Source: Roseomonas sp. 18066
GTDB taxonomy: Bacteria; Pseudomonadota; Alphaproteobacteria; Acetobacterales; Acetobacteraceae
Length of the DNA stretch: 39,003 nt
Reading direction: 5' to 3'
Assembly: GCF_902706185.1 (NCBI RefSeq)
Contig: NZ_CACSJM010000045.1
Span: 1-39,003 of the forward strand
In this document: positions 1 through 7,916 of the stretch, piece after piece
Numbering within the stretch: the first letter of the stretch is position 1
Layout: the number at the start of each line of letters is the position of its first letter
Position numbers and translations under genes: made by a program
The notes under the pieces: generated by a model
Told to the model about the DNA's origin: nothing
The model's database searches: none
Seen by the model: the letters and a program-made list of their open reading frames with translations, nothing else

Positions 1-2
1 GT

Positions 3-1016
3 ATGACCCCCCCGCTTCTTGAGGCCCGCCCGCTTCTCGAGGCCCAGGGCCTCACCCGCCGCTACTGGCAGCGCCAGGGCTTCTTCGGGCGTGCCGTCGA
101 GGTGCGCGCGCTGGACGGCGTCTCCCTCACCCTCGAGCGCGGCAAGACGCTGGGCCTGGTGGGCGAATCCGGCTGCGGCAAGTCGACCACCGGCCGGCTG
201 GTGCTGGGGCTGGAGACCGCCGACCAGGGCAGCGTCCGCTTCGACGGCGCCCCCCTGCCCGCCCCCGGCAGCGCCGCCTGGCGGGCGCAGCGCGCCAAGA
301 TGCAGATGGTCTTCCAGGACCCGCTCGGCGCGCTCGATCGGCGCCTCTCCATCGGCACCCAGGTGGAGGAGCCGCTGGTCATCCACGGCCTGCCCGCCGG
401 GCCCGAGCGCGTGGCAGCCCTGCTGCGCGCCGTGGGGCTGCGCCCCGACCAGGCCGCGCGCTACCCGCATGAGCTCTCCGGCGGTCAGCGCCAGCGGGCG
501 GTGCTCGCCCGCGCCATGGCCACCGATCCGGCGCTGCTGGTCTGCGACGAGCCGATCAGCGCCCTCGACGTCTCGATCCAGGCGCAGGTGATGAACCTGC
601 TGTCGGAGATCCAGGCCGAGCGCGGCGTCTCCATCCTGTTCATCAGCCACGACCTGCGCGCCGTCCGCCAGATGAGCCACCGGGTCGCGGTGATGTATCT
701 CGGCCGCATCGTCGAGGAAGGCGAGCCCGACGCCGTGCTGCACGCGCCCGCCCACCCCTATGCCCAGGCCCTGGTCTCGGCCATCCCGCATCCCGCGCGC
801 CGCGGCCAGCGCATCGTGCTGCAGGGCGACCCGCCCAACCCGGCGGCGCGCCCGGGCGGCTGCGCCTTCCACCCGCGCTGCCCCGTGGCCACCGGCCGCT
901 GCGCCACCGACAACCCGGCGCTGAAGCCGCGCGCCGATGGCCGCCTGGTCGCCTGCCACCTGGCGCATGGCGAGATGCCGGCGGGCCACGGCCTGCTCGT
1001 GAAGAAGGCCGCCTGA
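3..1016 (+). CDS. Oligopeptide/dipeptide ABC transporter ATP-binding protein (DppF/OppF type)
   Basis: This is the cytoplasmic ATPase that powers a peptide-type ABC importer. The 337-residue protein has a Walker A motif at about residues 54-62 (GESGCGKST), the signature LSGGQ at 158-162 and Walker B (LLVCDEP) at 178-184. Its C-terminal extension carries CAFHPRC, the cysteine-containing oligopeptide/dipeptide C-terminal domain typical of DppD/DppF/OppD/OppF. The ATG at base 3 gives the normal family length, so the gene appears complete. One base separates its stop from the next permease start, so it is cotranscribed with 1018-2831. A partner ATPase and a binding protein would be expected upstream, outside the window. 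The substrate (peptides, nickel, opines or sugars) cannot be told from this subunit. Confidence 0.93.
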   Translation: MTPPLLEARPLLEAQGLTRRYWQRQGFFGRAVEVRALDGVSLTLERGKTLGLVGESGCGKSTTGRLVLGLETADQGSVRFDGAPLPAPGSAAWRAQRAKMQMVFQDPLGALDRRLSIGTQVEEPLVIHGLPAGPERVAALLRAVGLRPDQAARYPHELSGGQRQRAVLARAMATDPALLVCDEPISALDVSIQAQVMNLLSEIQAERGVSILFISHDLRAVRQMSHRVAVMYLGRIVEEGEPDAVLHAPAHPYAQALVSAIPHPARRGQRIVLQGDPPNPAARPGGCAFHPRCPVATGRCATDNPALKPRADGRLVACHLAHGEMPAGHGLLVKKAA

Positions 1017-1017
1017 C

Positions 1018-1950
1018 ATGCTGCGTTTCCTCGGCCTGCGCCTGGCCCGCGCCCTGCTGACCCTGGTGCTGGTGGTCAGCTTCGCCTTCGTCGTGCTGCG
1101 CATGTCCGGCGACCCGGCGCTGCTGATCATGTCGGCCGACGCGCCGCCGGAGGCCGTGGCCGCCTTCCGCCGCGCCTGGGGCCTCGATGACCCGCTCTGG
1201 GTGCAGTATTTCCGCTACTTCACCGCCATCTTCCAGGGCGACCTGGGCAATTCCATGCGCGACGGCCGCAGCGCCATCAGCCTGGTGGCCGAGCGCATCC
1301 CGGCGACCCTGGCGCTGACCCTGCCCGCGCTCGCCATCAAGCTGGGCGTCGGCATCCCCGCCGGCATCTACGCCGCGCTCCATCGCAATTCCTTCGCCGA
1401 CCGCGCGGTGATGCTGCTGGCGGTGGCCGGCTTCACCGTGCCCTCCTTCGTGCTCGGCCTGCTGCTGGTGCTGCTGTTTGCCGTGCAGCTCGGCTGGCTG
1501 CCCTCCGGCGGCCAGGACAGCTGGCGCCACGCCATCCTGCCGGTGATCACCATGGGCCTGGGCGGCGCCGCCGTGCTGGCAAGGTTCACACGCTCGGCGA
1601 TGCTGGAAGTGCTGGGCCAGCCCTATATGCGCACCGCGCTGGCCAAGGGCGTGCCCTGGCAGATGGCCGTCCGCCGCCACGCCCTGCCCAATGCCGCCAT
1701 CCCGACGGTGACCATCATCGGCTTCATGATCGGCAGCCTGCTGGCCGGCGCCGTCGTCGTCGAAAGTGTCTTCTCCTGGCCCGGCGTCGGCCGCCTGCTG
1801 GTGGTGGCCGTGGCCAACCGCGACCTGGCGGTGGTGCAGTGCATCCTGCTGCTGGTCGCCGCCACCATGATCACCGCCAACCTGGTGGTCGACCTGCTCT
1901 ATGGCGCCCTCGACCCCCGCCTGCGCGTCACCGCCCGCGGAGAAGCCTGA
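1018..1950 (+). CDS. ABC transporter permease, DppB/OppB type
   Basis: This is an inner-membrane permease half of the peptide-type importer, 310 residues long. The N-terminal hydrophobic helix (about residues 8-30) is followed by five more hydrophobic segments. The conserved cytoplasmic EAA loop is visible as ARFTRSAMLEVLGQPYMRTALAKG, shown here as ARFTRSAML followed after a short gap by YMRTALAKG, which docks on the ATPase. Length and topology match the BPD_transp_1 family. It starts one base after the ATPase stop and ends two bases before the start of the second permease. An oddity: the codons for the LARF segment of this loop contain a near-perfect copy of the replication iteron found at 15.4-15.8 kb (bases 1574-1589), including the rare codon AGG. 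Confidence 0.94.
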   Translation: MLRFLGLRLARALLTLVLVVSFAFVVLRMSGDPALLIMSADAPPEAVAAFRRAWGLDDPLWVQYFRYFTAIFQGDLGNSMRDGRSAISLVAERIPATLALTLPALAIKLGVGIPAGIYAALHRNSFADRAVMLLAVAGFTVPSFVLGLLLVLLFAVQLGWLPSGGQDSWRHAILPVITMGLGGAAVLARFTRSAMLEVLGQPYMRTALAKGVPWQMAVRRHALPNAAIPTVTIIGFMIGSLLAGAVVVESVFSWPGVGRLLVVAVANRDLAVVQCILLLVAATMITANLVVDLLYGALDPRLRVTARGEA

Positions 1951-1952
1951 CC

Positions 1953-2831
1953 ATGTCCGCGACCACCCCCCAGCTGGTCCCCGCCGTCGTGGCGCCGCCG
2001 AAGCAGCGGACAAAAATCCCGCCGATGGTGGCGATCGCGCTGTTCTGGATCGTCGCGATCCTCGCCATCGCCTTCCTGGCCGAGGTCATCCGCCCCTATT
2101 CGATCACCGCCCTCGACCTGCGCGCCCGCCTGTCGCCCCCGGTCTTCATGGGCGGCACCTGGGCGCATCCGCTGGGCACCGACGAGCTCGGCCGCGACGT
2201 GCTGTCGCGCCTGATCGTCTCCATCCGCATGTCGCTGCTGATCGCCTTCGGCGCCGCCATCATCGCGGCGACGCTCGGCGTGCTGCTCGGCTTCCTCGCC
2301 GCCCATTTCCGCGGCTGGGTGGAGCAGGCGGTGATGGCCCTGGTCGACTTCCAGGCCGCCATGCCCTTCATGATCCTGGCGCTGTCGGTGCTGGCCTTCT
2401 TCGGCAATTCCCTGCCGCTCTTCATCGGCCTGCTCGGCCTGCATGGCTGGGAACGCTACGCCCGCATCGCGCGCGGCCTGGCCATCAGCGCCGGCGCGCA
2501 AGGCTATGCCGCCGCCGTGCGGCAGCTGGGCGCGACGCCCTGGCGCGTCTATGCCCGCCACGTCCTGCCCAATATCGCGGCGACCCTGATCGTCTCCATG
2601 ACCCTGGCCTTCCCGGAAATCATCCTGCTGGAAAGCGGGCTGTCCTTCCTCGGCCTCGGCGTGCAGCCGCCGATGACCTCGCTGGGCAACATGGTGGGCT
2701 ATGGGCGCGAATACCTGACGCGGGCGCCCTGGATCCTGCTGTCGCCCTCCGCCGTCATCGTGCTGACGACGCTCTCCGTCAGCCTGGTCGGCGACTGGCT
2801 GCGGGACCGGCTCGACCCCACCCTCCGATAA
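1953..2831 (+). CDS. ABC transporter permease, DppC/OppC type
   Basis: This is the second inner-membrane permease subunit, 292 residues from the ATG at 1953. That start lies two bases after the upstream stop and gives the usual DppC length; a longer frame back to 1839 only overlaps the upstream gene. A cytoplasmic N-tail with PPKQRTKIPP precedes the first membrane helix (about residues 26-47). The family motif GTDELGRDVLSRLI follows at about residues 73-86. The EAA loop is visible as AAAVRQLGATPWRVYARHVLPN. It should pair with the 1018-1950 product and the 3-1016 ATPase. It is the last gene of the operon and is followed directly by a strong hairpin at 2843-2865. Confidence 0.94.
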   Translation: MSATTPQLVPAVVAPPKQRTKIPPMVAIALFWIVAILAIAFLAEVIRPYSITALDLRARLSPPVFMGGTWAHPLGTDELGRDVLSRLIVSIRMSLLIAFGAAIIAATLGVLLGFLAAHFRGWVEQAVMALVDFQAAMPFMILALSVLAFFGNSLPLFIGLLGLHGWERYARIARGLAISAGAQGYAAAVRQLGATPWRVYARHVLPNIAATLIVSMTLAFPEIILLESGLSFLGLGVQPPMTSLGNMVGYGREYLTRAPWILLSPSAVIVLTTLSVSLVGDWLRDRLDPTLR

Positions 2832-2842
2832 GCAAGCGAAGG

Positions 2843-2865
2843 CCGGGGGCATTGAATGCCCCCGG
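2843..2865. terminator. Hairpin between convergent operons (member of a recurring family)
   Basis: A 10-bp perfect stem, CCGGGGGCAT pairing with ATGCCCCCGG, surrounds a 3-base loop. It lies 12 bases after the stop of the dppC-like gene and 11 bases before the end of the convergent binding-protein gene, so it could serve both. No T-run follows. Its context (AAGGCC before, GGACCCC after) matches the terminators at 18875 and 30929. Confidence 0.65.
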
Positions 2866-2875
2866 ACCCCCACAT

Positions 2876-3823
2876 TCATGCAGCACTAATGACCGCGGTG
2901 AAACTGCGGTCCAGAATGTCCTCGGCAACGATCTTCCGCCGCACCAGCCCAGCCCGCGTGTACAAGTCGATATTGCCCTGCTCGTCACGCGCCACAGCAT
3001 CGTCGATCGGCACCACCCGGGTCCGGGCCCGCGTGAACCACTGCACCGCGACCGGCTCCGGCACATTCATCAGCCCCGACCAGGTCTTCGCGTAACCAGC
3101 GATATTCTCGTTCGCCCAGCGACGCGCGACCGTCAGCCGCCGCACGAAGTCTTCGAGGTCCGGCCGCCGCGACGCGATGGCATCGTCCCGCGCCGCCTGG
3201 AAGCTCAGCCCCGGCGTGATGCGGTTGCCATCGACGATGCGGCGCGACCCGGCCAGCACCTCTTCCTGCGACACATAGGGCTCCCAGGTCGACCAGGCCT
3301 CCACCGCGCCGCTGCCATAGGCCGCCTTGGCATCCGCCGGCAGCAGGAAGACCAGCTTCACCGCATCCGCCGGCAGCTTGGCATCCTCCAGCGCCGCCAG
3401 CACCAGCTGGTGCCCGATCGAGCCCCGTCCCGTGGCGATGCTCTTGCCGCGCAGATCGGCCAGCGTCTGGATGCGGCTGTCCTTCGGCACCAGGATCGCC
3501 AGCCCGTCCTGCCCTTGCCGCGTCGCCGCGATCGCCTTGGCCGGCACGCCCGCGGCGGCGCCGAAGGTGAAGGGCGCATCCCCCACCAGCCCCGTGTCGA
3601 TGGCGCCGGCGTTCAAAGCCTCGACCAGCGGCGCGGCGGCGGGGAACTCGCTCCAGGCGAAGCGCCCCTCGACGCCCTTCAGCACCCCGGCCGCCTCCAT
3701 CACCGCCCGCGCATTGCCGCGCTGGTCGCCGACCCGCAGCGGCGCCTGGGCGCGGAGAACCCGCGGCGCCGCCAGCACGGCGGCCCCCGTCAGCAGAAGT
3801 CGACGAGTAGGAAGAAAAGTCAT
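2876..3823 (-). CDS. Aliphatic sulfonate-type ABC transporter substrate-binding protein (SsuA family)
   Basis: This is a periplasmic binding protein for a sulfonate, taurine or nitrate-type importer, 315 residues. The N-terminus TRRLLLTGAAVLAAPRVLRAQA is a signal peptide with twin arginines ahead of the hydrophobic core, so Tat export is possible. The mature part shows the NMT1/SsuA-like pattern: LVEALNAGAIDTGLVGDAPFTF, then GKSIATGRGSIGHQLVLAAL and AVEAWSTWEPYV. The start overlaps the stop of the monooxygenase gene by four bases (ATGA), so it is translationally coupled as the last gene of the operon. The family assignment is firm. The sulfonate substrate is inferred from the neighbouring flavin monooxygenase. 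Confidence 0.9.
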   Translation of the reverse strand: MTFLPTRRLLLTGAAVLAAPRVLRAQAPLRVGDQRGNARAVMEAAGVLKGVEGRFAWSEFPAAAPLVEALNAGAIDTGLVGDAPFTFGAAAGVPAKAIAATRQGQDGLAILVPKDSRIQTLADLRGKSIATGRGSIGHQLVLAALEDAKLPADAVKLVFLLPADAKAAYGSGAVEAWSTWEPYVSQEEVLAGSRRIVDGNRITPGLSFQAARDDAIASRRPDLEDFVRRLTVARRWANENIAGYAKTWSGLMNVPEPVAVQWFTRARTRVVPIDDAVARDEQGNIDLYTRAGLVRRKIVAEDILDRSFTAVISAA

Positions 3824-4929
3824 GCGGCGATGTCCTGGTGCGCCAGCTTCTCGGCCAGCAGTCGGCGGGTGGCGGGCAGCAGCGAGCGGCCATACTCGAC
3901 CGCATCCTCCAGCGGATCGAAGCCGCGGATCAGGAAGGTGGTGACCCCCAGCGCGTGGTACTCGAGGAAGGCCTCGGCCACCTGCTCCGGCGTGCCGACC
4001 AGGGCGGTGGTGTTGCCGCGCGCCCCGGTCTCGCGGGCGATGGCGGTGTAGAGCCGCCCTTCCGGCCGGTCGCCCAGCGCCGCCGCATCGAGCAGCCGCT
4101 GCGACCCGGCATTCTGCGGGGCTTTCACCTTGGAATCCGCGCCCGTCGACAGCGCAGCCTGCCCTCGAACCCGGCGGATATTAGCAAGAATGCCCTCGGC
4201 CTTGGCCCAGGCGGCTTCCTCGGTCTCGGCCAGGATCGGGCGGAAGGACAGGCTGAACTTGACCTCGCGGCCGTGCCTGGCGGCCTCGGCGCGGACGCGG
4301 GCGACGATGTCGCGCACCTGCGCCTTGGTCTCGCCCCACAGCGCATAGGTGTCGGCATGCTTGCCCGCCACGCGCAGCGCCGCCTCCGACGCGCCGCCAA
4401 AATAGATCGGGATGCGTGGCGCCTGCACGCTCTTCACCTCCGAGGACGCGCCCTTGATCCGGTAATAGGCGCCCTCATGGTCGACCGGCCCCTCGCCCGT
4501 CCAGACCGCCTTCAGCACGTCCAGATATTCGTCGGTGCGGGCATAGCGGTCATCCTTGCCCAGCCAGTCGCCGTCGCGCGCCTGGTCGGTGTCGTCGCCG
4601 CCGGAGATGACATGGATCGCCGCCCGCCCGCCGCTCAGCTGGTCCAGGCTGGCGAAGGCCCGCGCCGCGGTGGTCGGCGCCTGGAAGCCCGGGCGGTGGG
4701 CCACCAGGAAGCTGACCTTCTTCGTGTGGGCGGCGGCATCGGCGGCCAGCAGCAGCCCGTCCGGCCCGTTGCTGTACCAGCCGATCAGGATGCGGTCGAA
4801 GCCGCCCTCGTCATGCGCCTGGGCGGAGGCGCGCAGATAGCCGGGGTCCACCGCCGGGCCGCTGGCCGGATGGATCTCCGACTGCTGGCGCGGCTGGACC
4901 ATGCCGATGAATTCGATCGCGTCGGACAT
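3820..4929 (-). CDS. LLM-class flavin-dependent monooxygenase, SsuD-like alkanesulfonate monooxygenase
   Basis: In the SsuD family this cytoplasmic enzyme uses reduced FMN and oxygen to cleave C-S bonds of sulfonates, releasing sulfite and an aldehyde. The 369-residue product shows the luciferase-like fold and SsuD-like stretches: RILIGWYSNGPDGLLLAA, FLVAHRPGFQAPTTAARAFA, and INVISGGDD seen here as IHVISGGDD. A strong ribosome site (GAGGAGAG) lies upstream of the ATG at 4929. It sits between the acyl-CoA-dehydrogenase-like gene (12 bases) and the binding-protein gene (4-base overlap). A separate flavin reductase is needed in known systems and is not seen in this window. A relative acting on dimethyl sulfone or aromatic sulfonates is possible. 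Confidence 0.9.
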   Translation of the reverse strand: MSDAIEFIGMVQPRQQSEIHPASGPAVDPGYLRASAQAHDEGGFDRILIGWYSNGPDGLLLAADAAAHTKKVSFLVAHRPGFQAPTTAARAFASLDQLSGGRAAIHVISGGDDTDQARDGDWLGKDDRYARTDEYLDVLKAVWTGEGPVDHEGAYYRIKGASSEVKSVQAPRIPIYFGGASEAALRVAGKHADTYALWGETKAQVRDIVARVRAEAARHGREVKFSLSFRPILAETEEAAWAKAEGILANIRRVRGQAALSTGADSKVKAPQNAGSQRLLDAAALGDRPEGRLYTAIARETGARGNTTALVGTPEQVAEAFLEYHALGVTTFLIRGFDPLEDAVEYGRSLLPATRRLLAEKLAHQDIAA

Positions 4930-4941
4930 GAGCTTCTCTCC

Positions 4942-6084
4942 TCAGCCCTGGCCGAGCGCCAGGCGCCCGGCCAGGATGTAGGCTGCATCGGGTTGCGGGG
5001 TGTGGATGCGGGCGCAGAGCACGTCGCGCAGATGCCGCTCCAGCGGGTTCTTCCGCGCCAGGCCATGATTGCCGGTGAGCGCCAGCGCCTGCTGCACCAC
5101 GGCGATGGCATTGTCGGCGGCCAGCGTCTTGATCAGCCCGCTTTCGCTGGCGGTCGGCCCGTCGCCGGCATCCTGGTCGACGGCGGCGCTGGCGATCATC
5201 CGCTGGTTGGCCAGCAGCAGCGCGTCGATGCGCCCCACCGCCTCCTGCATCCGCGGCAGGCTGGCCAGCGGCGCGCCGAGGCCGGAGGGCACGCGGTCGC
5301 GCAGGAAACCCAGCAGCCAGTCCCGCGCCGCCCGCGCCACGCCGGTGTAGAGGGCGGCGATCAGCAGCGTGTTCCAGGCCGCCTGCGCCGCGTCCGGCCG
5401 CGCCCAGTCGCCCGGCAGCCGCAGGTCGGGCGCCTGATGCGCCGCGATGGCGACGCCGTCGAAGAAGACGTCATGGCTGCCCGAGGCACGCAGCCCGGCC
5501 TGGTCCCAGCTGTCCTCGATGCGGACGCCTGTCGCGGCGGCGGGCACCAGCACCAGGCCGGTGCGCGGCGCGTCCTCGTCGGTGCGGGCCCAAACCAGCA
5601 TCCAGCTCAGGGCGGGCGCGCCGGTCGAATAGATCTTCTGCCCCGACAGCCGCCAGCCCTCGCCGTCGCGGCGCAGGATGGTGGCGGGCAGGCCGCCGCG
5701 CGCCGGCGTGCCGAGCTCCGGCTCGACGCGCAGCGCATTGACCAGCTCGCCGCGCTCGACCGCGCCACGGCCCAGCGTTTCTTTCAAAGCCTCCGGCCAG
5801 GCCCGCTCGGCGCAGATCTGGCGCAGCTGGATGAACTGCATCGACAGGACGAGGGCCGTGGCCGGGCAGCCTTCCGCCACCCCGCCGACGATCTCCGCCG
5901 CGCGGGCCAGGCCGATATGGCCGCCGCCGAAGCGTTCCGGCGCGGTCAGGCCGAGCAGCCCGGCCTCCTGCAGCGCCAGGAAATTGGCATGCGGGAAGCT
6001 CCCGTCGCGGTCGTGCTGCGCGGCGCTTTCGGAAAAACGCTGCTTCAGCGCGGGCAGCGGGTCGAGGCGAACGAAGCTGTCCAT
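4942..6084 (-). CDS. Acyl-CoA dehydrogenase-like flavoprotein (SfnB/DszC group) in the sulfur operon
   Basis: The 380-residue product has the acyl-CoA dehydrogenase architecture. A helical N-terminal domain (QEAGLLGLTAPERFGGG) is followed by a middle beta domain with SGQKIYSTGAPALSWMLVWAR and a C-terminal helical flavin-binding domain (ALTGNHGL, then RHLRDVLCARIHTPQPD). Its place between ssuB-like and ssuD-like genes suggests it belongs to the sulfur-acquisition branch (SfnB, DszC and similar flavin monooxygenases) and not to fatty-acid oxidation. This is inference from context. Its start and the ATPase stop share one base (TGATG), so the two are coupled. Which sulfur compound it attacks cannot be read from sequence. 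Confidence 0.85.
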   Translation of the reverse strand: MDSFVRLDPLPALKQRFSESAAQHDRDGSFPHANFLALQEAGLLGLTAPERFGGGHIGLARAAEIVGGVAEGCPATALVLSMQFIQLRQICAERAWPEALKETLGRGAVERGELVNALRVEPELGTPARGGLPATILRRDGEGWRLSGQKIYSTGAPALSWMLVWARTDEDAPRTGLVLVPAAATGVRIEDSWDQAGLRASGSHDVFFDGVAIAAHQAPDLRLPGDWARPDAAQAAWNTLLIAALYTGVARAARDWLLGFLRDRVPSGLGAPLASLPRMQEAVGRIDALLLANQRMIASAAVDQDAGDGPTASESGLIKTLAADNAIAVVQQALALTGNHGLARKNPLERHLRDVLCARIHTPQPDAAYILAGRLALGQG

Positions 6085-6797
6085 CAGGCGGCTTCCTCGA
6101 GCTCGACGCCCAGCGCCGACAGCAGCTGGCGGCGCAGCGTGGCGAAGACCGGGTCGGCATGGCGGCGCGGCCGCGGCAGCTCGACGGTGACATCGGCGGC
6201 GATGCGGCCGCCATCCAGCACCAGCACGCGATCGGCCAGCAGCACCGCCTCGTCGACGTCATGCGTGACGATCAGCGTGGTGGGCTGGTGGTGGCGCCAC
6301 AGCTCCAGCACCAGGGCATGCATGCGGATGCGGGTCAGCGCGTCGAGCGCGGCGAAGGGCTCGTCGAGCAGCAGCAGCTGCGGCTCGCGCACCAGGGCGC
6401 GGGCCAGGGCCGTGCGCTGCGCCTCGCCGCCCGACAGCGTCGCCGGCCAGGCGTCCAGGTGGCGGCCGAGGCCCACCTCCTGCAGCGCCGCCTCGGCCCG
6501 GTCGCGCAGGGCGCGGCCCTCGAGGCCGATGACGACATTCTGCCAGACCTTCTTCCAGGGCAGCAGCCGCGGCTCCTGGAAGGCGACGGCGACCGGGCGC
6601 GGCAGGTCGAGCACCGCCTCGGCCGGCGCCGGGTCGAGGCCGGCCAGCGTCCGCAGCAGCGTCGACTTGCCGGAGCCGCTGCGGCCCAGCAGCGCGGTGA
6701 AGCTGCCCGGGGCGAGCTCGAGCGACAGGCTGTCGAGCACGGTGTTGCTGCCGAAGCGGCGGGTCAGGTTGCGGACGCGCAGCGTGCGGTCGGTCAT
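6084..6797 (-). CDS. Sulfonate-type ABC transporter ATP-binding protein (SsuB family)
   Basis: This is the importer ATPase, 237 residues. Walker A is GRSGSGKSTLLRTLAGLD at about residues 37-54, preceded by the typical SLELAPGSFTALL. The Q-loop (AFQEPRLLPWKKVWQNV) is the characteristic SsuB/TauB/NrtD sequence. The signature is LSGGEAQRTALARALV, Walker B is LLLLDEPFAALD, and the H-loop is LIVTHDVDEAVLLADRV. It lies seven bases after the permease gene and overlaps the next gene by one base, so it is a central member of the operon. Specificity beyond the sulfonate/taurine/nitrate class is inferred from the flavin monooxygenase genes downstream. Confidence 0.92.
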   Translation of the reverse strand: MTDRTLRVRNLTRRFGSNTVLDSLSLELAPGSFTALLGRSGSGKSTLLRTLAGLDPAPAEAVLDLPRPVAVAFQEPRLLPWKKVWQNVVIGLEGRALRDRAEAALQEVGLGRHLDAWPATLSGGEAQRTALARALVREPQLLLLDEPFAALDALTRIRMHALVLELWRHHQPTTLIVTHDVDEAVLLADRVLVLDGGRIAADVTVELPRPRRHADPVFATLRRQLLSALGVELEEAA

Positions 6798-6804
6798 GGC
6801 GCGC

Positions 6805-7656
6805 TCACCCCTTGATCAGGCTGGGACGCCAGGCCAGGGCCCGGCGCTCGACCAGGCGGACCAGCGCATCGGCGCCGAGGCCGAGCAGCGCATAGACCAG
6901 CAGGCCGACGACGATGATGTCGGTGCGCAGGAATTCCCGCGCGTCGTTGATCAGGAAGCCGATGCCGGCATTGGCGTTGATCTGCTCGGCGATGACCAGG
7001 CTGAGCCAGGCGCTGCCCAGCGCGTAGCGCAGCCCGACCAGCGCCGAGGGGAGTGCTGCCGGCAGCACCACGTGCCGCACCAGCCCGCGGCGGTCGAGGC
7101 CGAAGACCTGCCCCGCCTCGACCAGCTTCGGCTCGACGCCGCGAATGCCGGAGAACAGGGTCAGATAGACCGGGAAGGTGGCGCCGAGCGCGACGAGGGC
7201 GATCTTCGGCGTCTCGCCGATGCCGAACCACAGGATGAACAGCGGGACGAGCGCCAGGAAGGGCAGCGTGCGCAGCATCTGCATCGGCGCGTCCACCACC
7301 TCCTCGCCGCGGCGCGAGAGCCCGGCGACGAGGGCCAGCACCACGCCGGCCGAGAGGCCGATGGCGAGGCCGGCGCCGACCCGCCCGAGCGAGACCAGCA
7401 GATGCGACGGCAGCTCGCCCGAGAGCGTCAGCTCCCAGGCGCTGGCCAGCACGGTGCTGGGCGCGGCGAGCGTGCGCGGCGAGATCAGCCCGGCCATGGA
7501 GGCCGCCTGCCACAGCAGCACCAGCGCCAGCGGCGAGAGGAAGCGGCGAAGCTGGGCGGGCACGGCCAGGGACGTGATCACCCGGGGCCAGGAGAGGCGG
7601 CGGCGTTGCGCCAGGATCAGGTCGCGCGGCGCCGTGGCCGCATGGGTCTCGGACAT
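6805..7656 (-). CDS. Sulfonate-type ABC transporter permease (SsuC family)
   Basis: This is the inner-membrane permease of the importer, 283 residues from the ATG at 7656. That start is preferred over an in-frame ATG at 7674 because AAAGGA lies seven bases upstream of it. Hydrophobic helices begin at about residue 42 (LALVLLWQAASMAGLI). The EAA-type loop is visible as LVEAGQVFGLDRRGLVRHVVLPAALPSALVGLR, read as LVEAGQVFGLD and VVLPAALPSALVGLR. This is the first gene of the five-gene sulfur operon. The 260 bases upstream separate it from the Lrp gene on the same strand. Confidence 0.92.
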   Translation of the reverse strand: MSETHAATAPRDLILAQRRRLSWPRVITSLAVPAQLRRFLSPLALVLLWQAASMAGLISPRTLAAPSTVLASAWELTLSGELPSHLLVSLGRVGAGLAIGLSAGVVLALVAGLSRRGEEVVDAPMQMLRTLPFLALVPLFILWFGIGETPKIALVALGATFPVYLTLFSGIRGVEPKLVEAGQVFGLDRRGLVRHVVLPAALPSALVGLRYALGSAWLSLVIAEQINANAGIGFLINDAREFLRTDIIVVGLLVYALLGLGADALVRLVERRALAWRPSLIKG

Positions 7657-7916
7657 GCTGGTCCTTTGCGGCATGGGGCCGCCTGCGGGCGTGGATTGTC
7701 TGTTCGCCCAGGCCTCAGGCCCGGGCAGGGCGCCGTGTCAGGCCCGACAGAAGCAGGGCCGCGCGAGGCGGCCTGGCATTCGACGGTGAGGACGGGGGCG
7801 CTGCGTCATGGCTTCCAAAAATATGAAGCGTGGCGCTTGGGCGAAAGAGTTGTGATTCCCAAATTTGCGCCGGGACGCAGCACGTCCCGACTACGCATCC
7901 AGGACGCCGGAGAAAA
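7657..7916. other. Intergenic region between lrp-like gene and sulfur operon
   Basis: This gap should hold the promoter of the minus-strand sulfur operon. It contains a locally AT-richer segment around 7816-7868 (CCAAAAATATGAAG, then AAAGAGTTGTGATTCCCAAATTTG). A 7-bp inverted repeat lies at 7871-7889. No convincing -35/-10 pair with correct spacing could be fixed by eye, and no gene is seen on either strand. Confidence 0.4.
7871..7889 (-). terminator. Possible terminator of the lrp-like gene, or operator hairpin
   Basis: CGGGACG and CGTCCCG form a 7-bp perfect stem around a CAGCA loop, about 27 bases beyond the stop of the lrp-like gene. On the minus strand it is followed by GCGCAAATTTGGG with only a short T-run, so it is a weak terminator candidate. 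It could equally be an operator of the downstream sulfur operon. Confidence 0.35.

Noticed and set aside
1839..1952. Longer N-terminus for the dppC-like permease
   Set aside because: The extra 38 residues overlap the upstream permease gene, look like frame-shadow sequence, and the ATG at 1953 gives the family length.
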